Shown here piece after piece: positions 18,345 to 26,815 of a stretch of DNA of 64,000 nt. A program made the position numbers and the translations under genes. Every line of letters begins with the position of its first letter. The stretch's first letter is position 1. Source of the DNA: Hydrogenophaga palleronii NBRC 102513 (GTDB taxonomy: Bacteria; Pseudomonadota; Gammaproteobacteria; Burkholderiales; Burkholderiaceae_C). The stretch lies in assembly GCF_001571225.1 (NCBI RefSeq), contig NZ_BCTJ01000022.1, positions 1 through 64,000 on the forward strand, in the 5' to 3' direction. The notes beneath the pieces are model-generated. The model saw only the letters and a program-made list of their open reading frames with translations. It did no database searches and was not told the origin of the DNA.

Positions 18345-19385
18345 TTACCAGTGCACCATCGGCAAGCCGGCCACGGGCGAGGTGAAGTAGGGGATGGTGG
18401 TGCCCATCAGGCTGCCGATGTAGACGGTGCGCAGGTCCGGCCCGCCGAAGGTGACGCTGGCCATCCACGGTGCCAGCGTGCCGCGTGCGCGCAGCATGTC
18501 CTCGGCGGTGAGCGTGCCGTCGTTCATGTGCGCCAGCAGCACCTTGTTGGCCTCGGGGTTGCCGTCGTCGAGCAGCACGCGTTTGTCGCCCTGCGGCGTG
18601 AGCGCGATCACCTGGTCGGTCATCACCAGCGTGCACCACAGGTTGCCGAAACTGTCGAAGGCGATGCCATCGGGAAAAACGCCCAGGTGCGACGGCCCGT
18701 ACACCTCGCGCCCGCTCAGGGCCACGCCCTGCGCCGACTCCTCCACGCGCATGCGGCTGATGTGCGGGCCGGTGGTCTCCACGATGTAGAGCCATTCCTC
18801 GCGCGCGTCGAAGCGGATCTCGTTGGTGAAGTGGAAGCCGTCGGCCACCACGCGCAGGCCGCGCTCGTCCACCACGGCGATGTAGCCATCGCGCACGCGG
18901 CTGCTGGCCGCCGCCGTCCAGGGGTTCACGCGCGTGGACACGGTGAGCCAGATGCGGTTCTTCGAATCGCGCAGCACGAAGTTCACCTTGCCGATCGGCT
19001 GGCCGTCGATGCTGTCGTGCAGCGTGCGCGTCTGGCCGTCGCGCGTCATCAGCTCCAGCCGGTCGGTGCCGAAGTTGGAGATCAGCACATCGCCATTGGC
19101 CGCGAACGCGAGGCCGTTGGGCAGCGTGCCCTGCGTGTACTTCGCCTCCATGTCGCCGGTGGAGGCGTGCGCCGCGCTGGCAAAACGTTCGTCGGCGCGC
19201 TGGCCGATGAAGCGCTGCGAACCGTCGGCCGCGATGCGCGTGACACCGCCGCGCGCGTCGGCGGCCCAGAGCGTGCCGTCGCGCTCGGCGAGGATGCATT
19301 CGGGGCGCTGCAGGTCGTGGCCGATGGTGCGGATCGCTGCGCGGTCCACCGTGAAACCGTCCAGCGGATTGGTCGTCGAAGGCAT
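18345..19385 (-). CDS. SMP-30/gluconolactonase family protein
   Basis: A 346-residue beta-propeller protein of the SMP-30/gluconolactonase/LRE family, with repeated blade segments such as GTLWAADARGGVTRI, LPNGLAFAANGDVLISN and FPDGIAFDSFGNLWCT. The ATG at 19385 has CGGAG six bases upstream. No signal peptide is seen, so it is probably cytoplasmic. Members hydrolyse lactones with a divalent metal. It is the first gene of the minus-strand cluster that continues with TetR, the transporter, the cyclase-family hydrolase and fumarylacetoacetase. A lactone-opening step in the same pathway is a reasonable inference. Confidence 0.88.
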   Translation of the reverse strand: MPSTTNPLDGFTVDRAAIRTIGHDLQRPECILAERDGTLWAADARGGVTRIAADGSQRFIGQRADERFASAAHASTGDMEAKYTQGTLPNGLAFAANGDVLISNFGTDRLELMTRDGQTRTLHDSIDGQPIGKVNFVLRDSKNRIWLTVSTRVNPWTAAASSRVRDGYIAVVDERGLRVVADGFHFTNEIRFDAREEWLYIVETTGPHISRMRVEESAQGVALSGREVYGPSHLGVFPDGIAFDSFGNLWCTLVMTDQVIALTPQGDKRVLLDDGNPEANKVLLAHMNDGTLTAEDMLRARGTLAPWMASVTFGGPDLRTVYIGSLMGTTIPYFTSPVAGLPMVHW

Positions 19386-19446
19386 GCGTGCTCCGGTGGG
19401 CCGCGGACCGCGGCGATGCAGCGCATTGAACGACCCGTGGCGCTTC

Positions 19447-19467
19447 TTGTACAACCGTACAAACCCT
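19447..19467. promoter_or_regulatory. Predicted TetR operator between the lactonase and acetoacetyl-CoA synthetase genes
   Basis: Perfect inverted repeat TTGTAC-AACC-GTACAA (19447-19462) with the same flank as the site at 18300-18320. It lies between divergent gene starts at 19385 (-) and 19505 (+), so it could control both. Confidence 0.75.
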
Positions 19468-19504
19468 AGGCGTGTCAGGCCGGCCCCGGGTCTAAGCTTG
19501 CTGC

Positions 19505-21658
19505 ATGACCGCTCCCTACGTGCCCCAGATCCGTCTCTACCAGCAGTGGCTTGCCGAGCAACGCGGCCTGCAGTTCGACAACTACGACGCGATGTGGCGC
19601 TGGTCGGTCACCGACCTCGACGGCTTCTGGCAAAGCATCTGGGACTACTTCGACCTGCAGTCGCCCACGCCGCACACGGCGGTGCTGGCGAAGAACGTGA
19701 TGCCCGGCGCGCCCTGGTTTCCCGGTGCGCGCATGAACTACGCGCAGCAGGTGCTGCGCCATGTGCAGCCGGCGCACGAAGCCGGTTTTTCCGCCATCGT
19801 CAGCCGCAACGAGAAGGGCCGGCACGTTGAACTGAGCTGGCCCGAGCTGCGCCGCCAGGTGGCCTCGCTCGCGCAGCATTTGCAGGCGCAGGGTGTGCAA
19901 CCGGGCGACCGCGTGGCCGCCTACCTGCCGAACATTCCCGAAGCGATGGTGGCCTTTCTGGCCACCGTGTCTCTGGGTGCGGTGTGGAGCATCTGCGCGC
20001 CCGACATGGGCACCAACGCCGTGCTCGACCGCTTCCGCCAGATTGACCCGGTGGTGCTCATCGCCTGCGACGGCGTCACCTACGGCGGGCGCGACCACGA
20101 CCGCCTGGCCGTGGTGGCCGAGCTGCGCGCCGCGCTGCCCACGGTGCGGCACGTGGTGCTGCACACCAACCTGGCCGAGACCGAAGACGCCCAGGCCGCC
20201 GCGCTGCAGGCGCTGGCACCGTGCGCCAGCTTCGCCGCCGCCACCGCGCGCGACGACACGGCCACCGCCGCCTTCGAGCCCGTGTGGCTGCCGTTCGACC
20301 ACCCGCTGTGGATCGTGTATTCCAGCGGCACCACCGGCCTGCCCAAGCCCATCGTGCACGGCCACGGCGGCACCGTCATCGTGGGGATGGCGCTCAAGGT
20401 GCTGCACAACGACGTCGGCTGCAGCTACCAGCCCAACAGCTGGGGCGAGCGGTACCACTGGTACAGCTCCACCGGCTGGGTGATGTGGAACGCACAGACC
20501 AGCGGCCTGCTCAACGGCGTGACCTGCGTCATCTACGACGGCAACCCGGGCGGCACCAAGGACAAGCCGGACTGGACCACGCTCTGGCGCTTCGCCGCCG
20601 AACAGGGTGTGACCTTCTTCGGCGCCGGCGCCGCCTTCTTCGCCAACTGCCTCAAGGCCGGTGTGGACCTCGCCAACTGCGGCGACCTGTCGGCCGTGCG
20701 CGCGTTCGGCACCACTGGTTCACCGCTGTCCGAAGACGCGCAGCGCTGGGGCACGGAACAGTTCCGCCGCATCACGAAGAACGAGGGGCAAAGCGACGAT
20801 CTGGCGCCGGGCCACTCCAAGCGGGATCCGGCCCCTCGGGGCGCAGCGGTGGAGCGTGGGGGCGACATCTGGTGGTGCAACATTTCCGGCGGAACGGACT
20901 TTGCCGGCGCCTTCATCGGCGGCAACCGCGAGCTGCCGCAGACCCCTGGCCGCATGCAGTGCCGCTTGCTCGGTTGCGCGGTCGAGTCGTGGAACGAGCA
21001 GGGCCAGCCCGTCATCGACGAAGTGGGCGAGCTGGTGTGCGCACAGCCGATTCCGTCCATGCCGCTGTACTTCGTGGGTGACGTCGACAACCAGCGCCTG
21101 CTCGGCAGTTACTTCGACACCTATCCCGCGGGGCAGGGGCGCAAGCCCGGCGGTGGTGATCTCCCGGCGGATGCCGGTGCGGTCTGGCGACACGGTGACT
21201 GGCTGCGCATCCACGCCGACGGCTCGTGCGTGATCTACGGCCGCTCAGACGCCACCATCAACCGCCACGGCCTGCGCATGGGCACCAGCGAGCTCTACAG
21301 CGCGGTGGAAGCCCTGCCCGAGGTGATGGACTCGATGGTGGTCGATCTCGAATACCTCGGGCGCGAGAGCTACATGCCGCTGTTCGTGGTGCTGCGCGAA
21401 GGCCTCACGCTGGACGCGGCGCTCAAGGCGCGCATCCACGACAGCATCAAGACCGCGCTGTCGCCGCGCTTCGTGCCCAACGAGGTGTTCCAGGTGGCCG
21501 AGATTCCGCGCACGCTCTCCGGCAAGAAGCAGGAGCTGCCGATCAAGAAACTGCTGCTCGGCCAGCCGCTGGAGAAGGTCATCAACCGCGAGGCGATGGC
21601 CAACCCCGGCTGCCTGGATTGGTACGTGCAGTTCGCGGCATCGCGCTCGGCCGCGTAG
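19505..21658 (+). CDS. Acetoacetyl-CoA synthetase with an in-frame insertion
   Basis: This 717-residue ANL-superfamily ligase converts acetoacetate, ATP and CoA to acetoacetyl-CoA. The P-loop YSSGTTGLPKPIVHG is near 271-285, SGGTD near 461-465, and the C-terminal domain has GRSDATINRHGLRMG and SGKKQELPIKK with the adenylation lysine. The N-terminal MWRWSVTDLDGFWQSIWDYF is typical of acetoacetate-CoA ligases. At residues about 425-453 there is an extra glycine/arginine-rich segment that other members lack, coded by repeat-like DNA. It diverges from the lactonase gene over a shared operator. The reaction fits downstream of fumarylacetoacetase. Confidence 0.92.
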   Translation: MTAPYVPQIRLYQQWLAEQRGLQFDNYDAMWRWSVTDLDGFWQSIWDYFDLQSPTPHTAVLAKNVMPGAPWFPGARMNYAQQVLRHVQPAHEAGFSAIVSRNEKGRHVELSWPELRRQVASLAQHLQAQGVQPGDRVAAYLPNIPEAMVAFLATVSLGAVWSICAPDMGTNAVLDRFRQIDPVVLIACDGVTYGGRDHDRLAVVAELRAALPTVRHVVLHTNLAETEDAQAAALQALAPCASFAAATARDDTATAAFEPVWLPFDHPLWIVYSSGTTGLPKPIVHGHGGTVIVGMALKVLHNDVGCSYQPNSWGERYHWYSSTGWVMWNAQTSGLLNGVTCVIYDGNPGGTKDKPDWTTLWRFAAEQGVTFFGAGAAFFANCLKAGVDLANCGDLSAVRAFGTTGSPLSEDAQRWGTEQFRRITKNEGQSDDLAPGHSKRDPAPRGAAVERGGDIWWCNISGGTDFAGAFIGGNRELPQTPGRMQCRLLGCAVESWNEQGQPVIDEVGELVCAQPIPSMPLYFVGDVDNQRLLGSYFDTYPAGQGRKPGGGDLPADAGAVWRHGDWLRIHADGSCVIYGRSDATINRHGLRMGTSELYSAVEALPEVMDSMVVDLEYLGRESYMPLFVVLREGLTLDAALKARIHDSIKTALSPRFVPNEVFQVAEIPRTLSGKKQELPIKKLLLGQPLEKVINREAMANPGCLDWYVQFAASRSAA
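20780..20863 (+). repeat. Repeat-like insertion inside the acetoacetyl-CoA synthetase gene
   Basis: About 84 bases with the block CCGGCCCCTCGGGGCGCAGC followed by GGTGGAGCGTGGGGG, resembling the palindromic GC-rich intergenic repeats of this genome and relatives. The length keeps frame and adds about 28 residues before the SGGTD motif. Confidence 0.55.
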
Positions 21659-21683
21659 TGCGTCGTGCCCGCAGTTCGGTGGC

Positions 21684-22328
21684 TCAGTTCGCCACCGTGA
21701 AGCGCGCGCGAACGTGCTTCGGCTTCTCCACCTCGTCCACGATCGCCACCGCCAGGTCGGCCACCGAAATGCCGGCGGGTGCGTCGCCCTGGCCGGGCAG
21801 CAACTGGTCGCCACCGGTGCGGTACTGGCCGGTGCGTTCGCCCGGCGCGAGTGCGATGGGCGGCGACACGAAGCTCCATTCCAGTTCGGTCTCGCCCCGC
21901 AGGCGCGTGAGCAGATCGCGCGCGGCCAGCGCGCCCTGTTTCCAGTCGGCGGGGAATTCCGGCGTGTCCACCAGCTGCAGGCCGGGTGCCACTTCCAGGC
22001 TGCCGGCTCCGCCGACCGCCAGCACGCGCTTCACACCGGCCTGCCGCGCGCCGGCCAGGATGCCGTCGTAACCCAGGCCGAACAGGCGGTGGATGTCGGC
22101 CTCGCCCCAGCCGGGGTTGTAGGCGCTCACCACGGCCTCGTGGCCGGCCACGGCGCGGGCCACCTGGGCGGCGTCGGCCACATCGGCCTTCACCACCTGC
22201 AGCCCGGCCTGGGCAGCGAGCTTCTCGGGGTGGCGGGCGAGGGCGGTCACGGCGTGGCCGCGCGAGAGCAGTTCGGCGAGCACGGCGCTGCCGACAAAAC
22301 CGGTGGCACCGATGAGGGCGATCTTCAT
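21684..22328 (-). CDS. NAD(P)-binding oxidoreductase, atypical SDR (YwnB-like)
   Basis: A 214-residue protein with the Rossmann motif IGATGFVGSAVLAEL at residues 4-18 and the NAD(P)H-binding family pattern (VVSAYNPGW, VLAVGGAGSLEV). The ATG at 22328 has AGGAG upstream; the long open frame extending to 23771 is a high-GC artefact. The family includes NADPH-dependent reductases of unknown substrate. It diverges from a LysR gene at 22431, which probably regulates it. Confidence 0.87.
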   Translation of the reverse strand: MKIALIGATGFVGSAVLAELLSRGHAVTALARHPEKLAAQAGLQVVKADVADAAQVARAVAGHEAVVSAYNPGWGEADIHRLFGLGYDGILAGARQAGVKRVLAVGGAGSLEVAPGLQLVDTPEFPADWKQGALAARDLLTRLRGETELEWSFVSPPIALAPGERTGQYRTGGDQLLPGQGDAPAGISVADLAVAIVDEVEKPKHVRARFTVAN

Positions 22329-22430
22329 GACAAGGCTCCTGAGGTCTGTTGAGGTGCATCCAGTGTCTTGCCTGCACAAAGAACGCGGTAGGCGGCAGAA
22401 TTCGCTTTCTTTGTTTAGAAAATCTACAAG

Positions 22431-23336
22431 ATGAGCGACGCCACCGCCTGGACCGACAAGCTCAAGCGCATGGCGCTGTTCGCGGAGATCGTGGACAGCG
22501 GCTCCATCAGCGCCGCCGCGCGCCGCGTGGGCAGCACGCCCTCGGCCGTGAGCCAGCAGCTGCGCCTGCTGGAAACGGCGCTCGGCCTGGTGCTGCTGCA
22601 CCGCTCCACCCGCCGCATCACGCTCACCGAAGCCGGCGAGCGTTACTACCCCGCCTGCGCCGCCATGGTGGCCCAGGCCCGCAGTGCCGACCAGGCCCTG
22701 GAGCGCCTGCGCGACGAACCCGAGGGTGAACTGCGCCTGGCCGCGCCCATCGGTTTCGGCGAGCTGCTGTCCACCGCACTCGAACCGCTGCGCCGGCACC
22801 CGAAGCTGCGGCTGCACCTGCTGCTGGACGACACGCCCATCGACCTCATCGGCGAGCGCGTGGACCTCGCCTTGCGCGTGGGCCGCTTCACCGATTCGGC
22901 GCTGGTCGCGCGGCGCCTGGGCGAGCTTCAGCGCCAGCTTTGCGCCGCACCGCGTTACCTGGCCGAACGCGGCTGGCCGCGCCATCCGGGCGAACTGGCG
23001 GGCCACGACTGGCTGGGCCTGCCACCGCGCAGCGGCGCGGCGGACAGCCTGCACTTTCAGGATGCGCAGGGCGCGCGCGAAGAGGTGCGGATGGAGCCAC
23101 GCCTGCTGGCCTCGCAGGTGACCGCGCTGCAGGCGATGGCGGTGGCGGGCTGGGGCCTCTACGTGGGCATGGCCGACGACGTGCGCCAGCCCATGGCCGA
23201 AGGCCGGCTCGCGCCCGTGTTGCCCGACTGGAAGCTGGAACCGGCGGCGGTGTTCGCCGTCACGCCGCGCCGCGATGAACAACCGGCCAAGGTGCGGCAC
23301 GCGCTGCAGGCTTTGCAGCGGCATTTCAAAACATAG
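22431..23336 (+). CDS. LysR family regulator
   Basis: A 301-residue LysR protein: N-terminal HTH (MALFAEIVDSGSISAAARRVGSTPSAVSQQLRLLETALGLVLLHRSTR) and a periplasmic-binding-like effector domain from about 90. The DNA-binding sequence is of the CrgA/YafC-like branch that often controls an adjacent divergent oxidoreductase. That fits the SDR gene that starts 102 bases away on the other strand. Confidence 0.9.
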   Translation: MSDATAWTDKLKRMALFAEIVDSGSISAAARRVGSTPSAVSQQLRLLETALGLVLLHRSTRRITLTEAGERYYPACAAMVAQARSADQALERLRDEPEGELRLAAPIGFGELLSTALEPLRRHPKLRLHLLLDDTPIDLIGERVDLALRVGRFTDSALVARRLGELQRQLCAAPRYLAERGWPRHPGELAGHDWLGLPPRSGAADSLHFQDAQGAREEVRMEPRLLASQVTALQAMAVAGWGLYVGMADDVRQPMAEGRLAPVLPDWKLEPAAVFAVTPRRDEQPAKVRHALQALQRHFKT

Positions 23337-23386
23337 GGCGGGAACACCCCCTGCGCTGTTTCTTGCGGTGCGGGTACCGCGCCGGC

Positions 23387-24298
23387 TCAGCGCCTCGACA
23401 CCAGCACGATGCCTGCAGCCACGCCCACCAGCGCCACCACCAGCTGCACCGTGAGCGGTTCGCTCAACAGCACCACGCCGAACATCAGCGCGAACACCGG
23501 CGTGAGGAAGGTGAAGGTCGACATCTGCGTGGCCGGGTAGTGCCGCAGCAGCCACATCCAGGTGAGGTAACTGGCGAACGCGCCCACCACCGTCTGCAGC
23601 AGCACCGAGCCCCAGGCCAGGGCGGAGTAGCCGAAGCCCCAGGGCTCGCCCAGCAGCAGCGAGAGCAGCGGCGCCACCAGCGAGGTGACACCGAGCTGGT
23701 AGAACAAGGTCTTCTCGGCGCTGGCGGAGGTCAGGCGGCTGCCGCGGATGGTCAGCGTGGTCAGGCCCCACAACACGCCGGCGGCCAGGCCCATCAGGTC
23801 ACCGCGCCACTGGCCCACCACCGGCGAGCTGTGCACAAAACCCTCGCTGAAGGCGATGGCCACCGCCAGGAAGGCGAGCACCAGGCCGGCCCACTGGATC
23901 CGGCGCAGCCGTTCGCCGGGCACGATGCGTGGCAGCAGGATCGCCACCACGAACGGGCTGGTGTACAGAAACACCGTCAGGCGCGAGGCGCTGGTGTGCA
24001 TCAGCCCGAGGTAGATGAAGCAGAACTCGCCGGCGAACAGCAGGCCCGCCAGCAAGCCGGCGCGCAGCGTGCCGTCGCGCTGGAACAGCGGCACACCGCG
24101 CGCGGCGCACCAGGTCCAGAGCAGGACGGTGGCGCCCCACATGCGCATGGCGGCCTGCCACAGCGGCGGGATCTCGGCCACCGCGACCTTGATCAGGATC
24201 TGCTGGAAACCCCAGAAGGCGCAGCACAGCACCAGCAGGGTGATGGCGAGCGAATCGAGGTGGGGCTTGCGTTGTGGTGTGGCGGCCGTTGAGCTCAT
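23387..24298 (-). CDS. DMT superfamily (EamA) transporter
   Basis: A 303-residue inner-membrane protein with ten predicted helices in two EamA repeats; examples are LLVLCCAFWGFQQILIKVAV and GLAAGVLWGLTTLTIRGSRL. Such proteins export amino acids or other metabolites. The ATG at 24298 fits the normal N-terminus; the frame is open further upstream. No neighbour suggests a substrate. Confidence 0.88.
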   Translation of the reverse strand: MSSTAATPQRKPHLDSLAITLLVLCCAFWGFQQILIKVAVAEIPPLWQAAMRMWGATVLLWTWCAARGVPLFQRDGTLRAGLLAGLLFAGEFCFIYLGLMHTSASRLTVFLYTSPFVVAILLPRIVPGERLRRIQWAGLVLAFLAVAIAFSEGFVHSSPVVGQWRGDLMGLAAGVLWGLTTLTIRGSRLTSASAEKTLFYQLGVTSLVAPLLSLLLGEPWGFGYSALAWGSVLLQTVVGAFASYLTWMWLLRHYPATQMSTFTFLTPVFALMFGVVLLSEPLTVQLVVALVGVAAGIVLVSRR

Positions 24299-24353
24299 GC
24301 GGGCGATTGTCTGCGCCCGCGGGTGTCCCGGCTGTCGCACGGGATTGCCGCGT

Positions 24354-24875
24354 TCACAAGGGGTGTTCGGCGTAGAAGCGGCCGCCGTGGAACAGCAGCG
24401 GCGAGGCCTGGGCACGGTGGCTGCAGCGCTCCACCTCGCCGACGAAGATCACGTGGTCGCCTTCAACGTACTGGCTGCGGTTGAAGCACTCGAAGCTGGC
24501 CACGGCGCCGTCGAGCAGCGGTGCGCCGCTCACGCCATCGGTGAAGGCCACGCCGGCCCAGCGGTCGGTGCCGCGTGCCGCGAACCGTTCGGCCAGGGCC
24601 TGCTGATCGGCCGCCAGCACGTTGATGGCGTAGTGGCGCCCGTTGGACAAGGGCACCATCGAGCCGGCGGCGCGCGCCAGGCTCCAGAGCACCAGCGGCG
24701 GCGACAGCGAGACCGAGTTGAAGGAGTTGGCCGTCAGCCCGATCAGCTCACCGGCTTCGGTGCGCGCGGTCACGATGGTCACCCCGGTGGCGAACATGCC
24801 CAGCGCGGCGCGGAACTCGGGCGCCGAAAAATCGGGGGTGCGCGCCTGGGCGCGCGTGGAGGGGGCTGAAGACAT
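24354..24875 (-). CDS. Flavin reductase family protein
   Basis: A 173-residue flavin reductase-like protein that reduces FMN/FAD with NAD(P)H, often feeding a two-component monooxygenase. The sequence FRAALGMFATGVTIVTARTEAGELIGLTANSFNSVSLSPPLVLWSL contains the conserved flavin-binding block, and VEGDHVIFVGEVE is the C-terminal signature. The ATG at 24875 starts the protein; upstream open frame is an artefact. No partner monooxygenase is adjacent. It diverges from an alpha/beta hydrolase gene. Confidence 0.9.
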   Translation of the reverse strand: MSSAPSTRAQARTPDFSAPEFRAALGMFATGVTIVTARTEAGELIGLTANSFNSVSLSPPLVLWSLARAAGSMVPLSNGRHYAINVLAADQQALAERFAARGTDRWAGVAFTDGVSGAPLLDGAVASFECFNRSQYVEGDHVIFVGEVERCSHRAQASPLLFHGGRFYAEHPL

Positions 24876-25067
24876 GTGAGCGTTCTGGCTGGACAGGCAT
24901 GAATAATGGCACGGACGGCGCACCAACCCGGTACCGCCCGATCCACCATGAGGACCTTCCATGCCGCGACCGCGGAGCGCATCCCCCCTGAAAGACCTGC
25001 CCGGCCTGGCGTGCGCCCTCGTGGGCGGGGCCATTATCGGCCATCGCCCGCGCCGCAGGAGCGCGCC

Positions 25068-25877
25068 ATGATCCCGCGTTTCACCACCCTGGGCAGCGGC
25101 CCCACGGTGCTGATGCTGCACGGCATCGGCGGGGGCCACCAGGCCTTTGCGCCGCAGGTGGAGACGCTGGCCTCGGCCGGTTACCGCGCGGTGGCCTGGG
25201 ACATGCCGGGTTATGGCCACAGCGCGCCCATCGAGCCCTACACCTTCAAGGGCCTGGCGAAGAGCTGCATCCAGCTGATCGATGCCTTGCAGTGCGAGCA
25301 TGTGGTGCTGGTCGGCCACAGCATGGGCGGCATGGTGGCGCAGGAGGTGGTGGCGCGCCAGCCCGAGCGCGTGAGCCGGCTGGTGCTCAGCGGCACCTCG
25401 TCCGCCTTCGGCAAACGCAGCGACGGCCGCAGCGCCGAGGCCTGGGCGCAGCGCTTCATTGCCCAGCGCACCGCGCCGCTGGACGCCGGCCAGAGCATGG
25501 AAGACCTGGCGCGCATGCTGGTGCCGCAGATGATCGGCCCGGGCTCGCTGCCCGAAGGCGTTCGCCTGGCCGAATACTGCATGGGCGGTGTGCCGGCCGC
25601 CACCTACCGCCGCGCGCTCGAATGCCTGGTGAGCTTCGACCGCCAGGCCGCGCTCAGCGGCATCGGTGTGCCCACGCTGCTGATCGGCGGCGAGTTCGAC
25701 CGCGTGGCCACGCCGGAGACGATGCGCCAGATGGCCGAGGCCATTCCGCAGGCCCGTTACGCCGAGCTGCCCGGCATCGGGCATCTGGCGAACCTGGAGG
25801 CGCCCGACGAGTTCGATGCGTTGCTGATCGACTTCCTGCACGAACCGGCGCGCGACCCCGCGAGCCACGCGCACTGA
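25068..25877 (+). CDS. Alpha/beta hydrolase
   Basis: A 269-residue hydrolase. Oxyanion-hole motif LHGIGGG near 16-22, nucleophile elbow VGHSMGG with Ser85, acid in GGEFDRVA and His in GIGHLANLEAP. The ATG at 25068 has AGGAG upstream. The sequence is of the type seen in aromatic meta-cleavage hydrolases and enol-lactonases (PcaD-like), but the substrate is not known. It is divergent from the flavin reductase gene, which hints at shared use in aromatic catabolism. Confidence 0.9.
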   Translation: MIPRFTTLGSGPTVLMLHGIGGGHQAFAPQVETLASAGYRAVAWDMPGYGHSAPIEPYTFKGLAKSCIQLIDALQCEHVVLVGHSMGGMVAQEVVARQPERVSRLVLSGTSSAFGKRSDGRSAEAWAQRFIAQRTAPLDAGQSMEDLARMLVPQMIGPGSLPEGVRLAEYCMGGVPAATYRRALECLVSFDRQAALSGIGVPTLLIGGEFDRVATPETMRQMAEAIPQARYAELPGIGHLANLEAPDEFDALLIDFLHEPARDPASHAH

Positions 25878-25933
25878 CGGCCGCGTCGAGAACACAGAGG
25901 CGTGTGCAGAAGGCGCGTGCCTAGAATGCGGCG

Positions 25934-26806
25934 ATGCACTGCACCCACCGGCCCCGTTCCCTGGTCACGGCCCTGCTCCTGACGCTGCTGACCACCATGG
26001 CCACCAGCGCGCTGGCGGTGCAGCCGCTGCGGGGCCCGCCGCACCACCGCACCGTCGCCCCGTTCAACCCCTGCGCCGACTTTGTCGCGCGCCTGCCCAA
26101 CCTGAAGCGCCCGCTGTGCGAGGCGGCCCAGCTCAAGGTCACGCCAGGCCGCTCGGTGCAGGGCCGGCGCATCTACGCCCGCGACGTGATCGCGCCCGAC
26201 GCCAAGCTGCGCGTGCTGGTGGTGGGTGCGATCCACGGTGACGAACTGTCCTCGGCTTCGGTCGCGCTGCACTGGATCCAGCACGCGGTGCAGATGCCGG
26301 CCAATGCGCACTGGCGCTTCATTCCCGCGCTCAACCCCGACGGCCTGCTGAGGCGCCCGGCGCGCCGCGTCAACGCCAACGGTGTCGACCTCAACCGCAA
26401 CTTCCCGACGCCGAACTGGCACCGCGACGCCAAGGTCTACTGGGAGCAGCGCACCCGCAAGGACCCGCGGCGCTGGCCCGGCAAAGAGCCGCTGTCCGAA
26501 CCCGAGTCGCGTTTTCTGCACGAAGAGATGGCGCGCTTCGACCCGCACCTGATCGTCAGCATCCACGCGCCTTACGGCGTGCTCGACTTCGACGGCCCGG
26601 GTGTGCCACCACCGCAGCTCGGCCGCCTGTACCTCGACCAGGTCGGCATCTTCCCCGGCAGCCTGGGCCACTACGGCGGCGTGCACAAGGGCATGCCGGT
26701 GGTGACGGTGGAACTGCCGAGCGCCCTGCGCACCCCGCTGGACGCCGAGATGCGCCAGATGTGGATGGACCTGCAGCGCTGGATGGGCGAGCGCCTGCGC
26801 GGCTGA
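25934..26806 (+). CDS. M14 family zinc carboxypeptidase, MpaA-like, exported
   Basis: The 290-residue protein has a signal peptide cleaved near residue 28 (ALA-VQP) and an M14 metallocarboxypeptidase domain. Zinc ligands are His101 and Glu104 (HGDE) and His211 (SIHAP). Substrate-binding blocks NPDG (134-137) and DLNRNFP (152-158) and the catalytic Glu in VTVELP are present. The closest functional guess is a murein tripeptide amidase like MpaA, or another D-glutamyl peptidase acting on cell-wall peptides in the periplasm. It converges tightly on dadA, which processes D-alanine; that link is speculative. Confidence 0.85.
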   Translation: MHCTHRPRSLVTALLLTLLTTMATSALAVQPLRGPPHHRTVAPFNPCADFVARLPNLKRPLCEAAQLKVTPGRSVQGRRIYARDVIAPDAKLRVLVVGAIHGDELSSASVALHWIQHAVQMPANAHWRFIPALNPDGLLRRPARRVNANGVDLNRNFPTPNWHRDAKVYWEQRTRKDPRRWPGKEPLSEPESRFLHEEMARFDPHLIVSIHAPYGVLDFDGPGVPPPQLGRLYLDQVGIFPGSLGHYGGVHKGMPVVTVELPSALRTPLDAEMRQMWMDLQRWMGERLRG

Positions 26807-26815
26807 GCCGTTGGC

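Noticed and set aside
21684-23771. A 695-residue minus-strand reading frame covering an oxidoreductase and the LysR gene
   Set aside because: Only the last 214 residues match a known family. The rest is antisense to the LysR gene and is His/Arg/Gly-rich, as expected for high-GC shadow frames.
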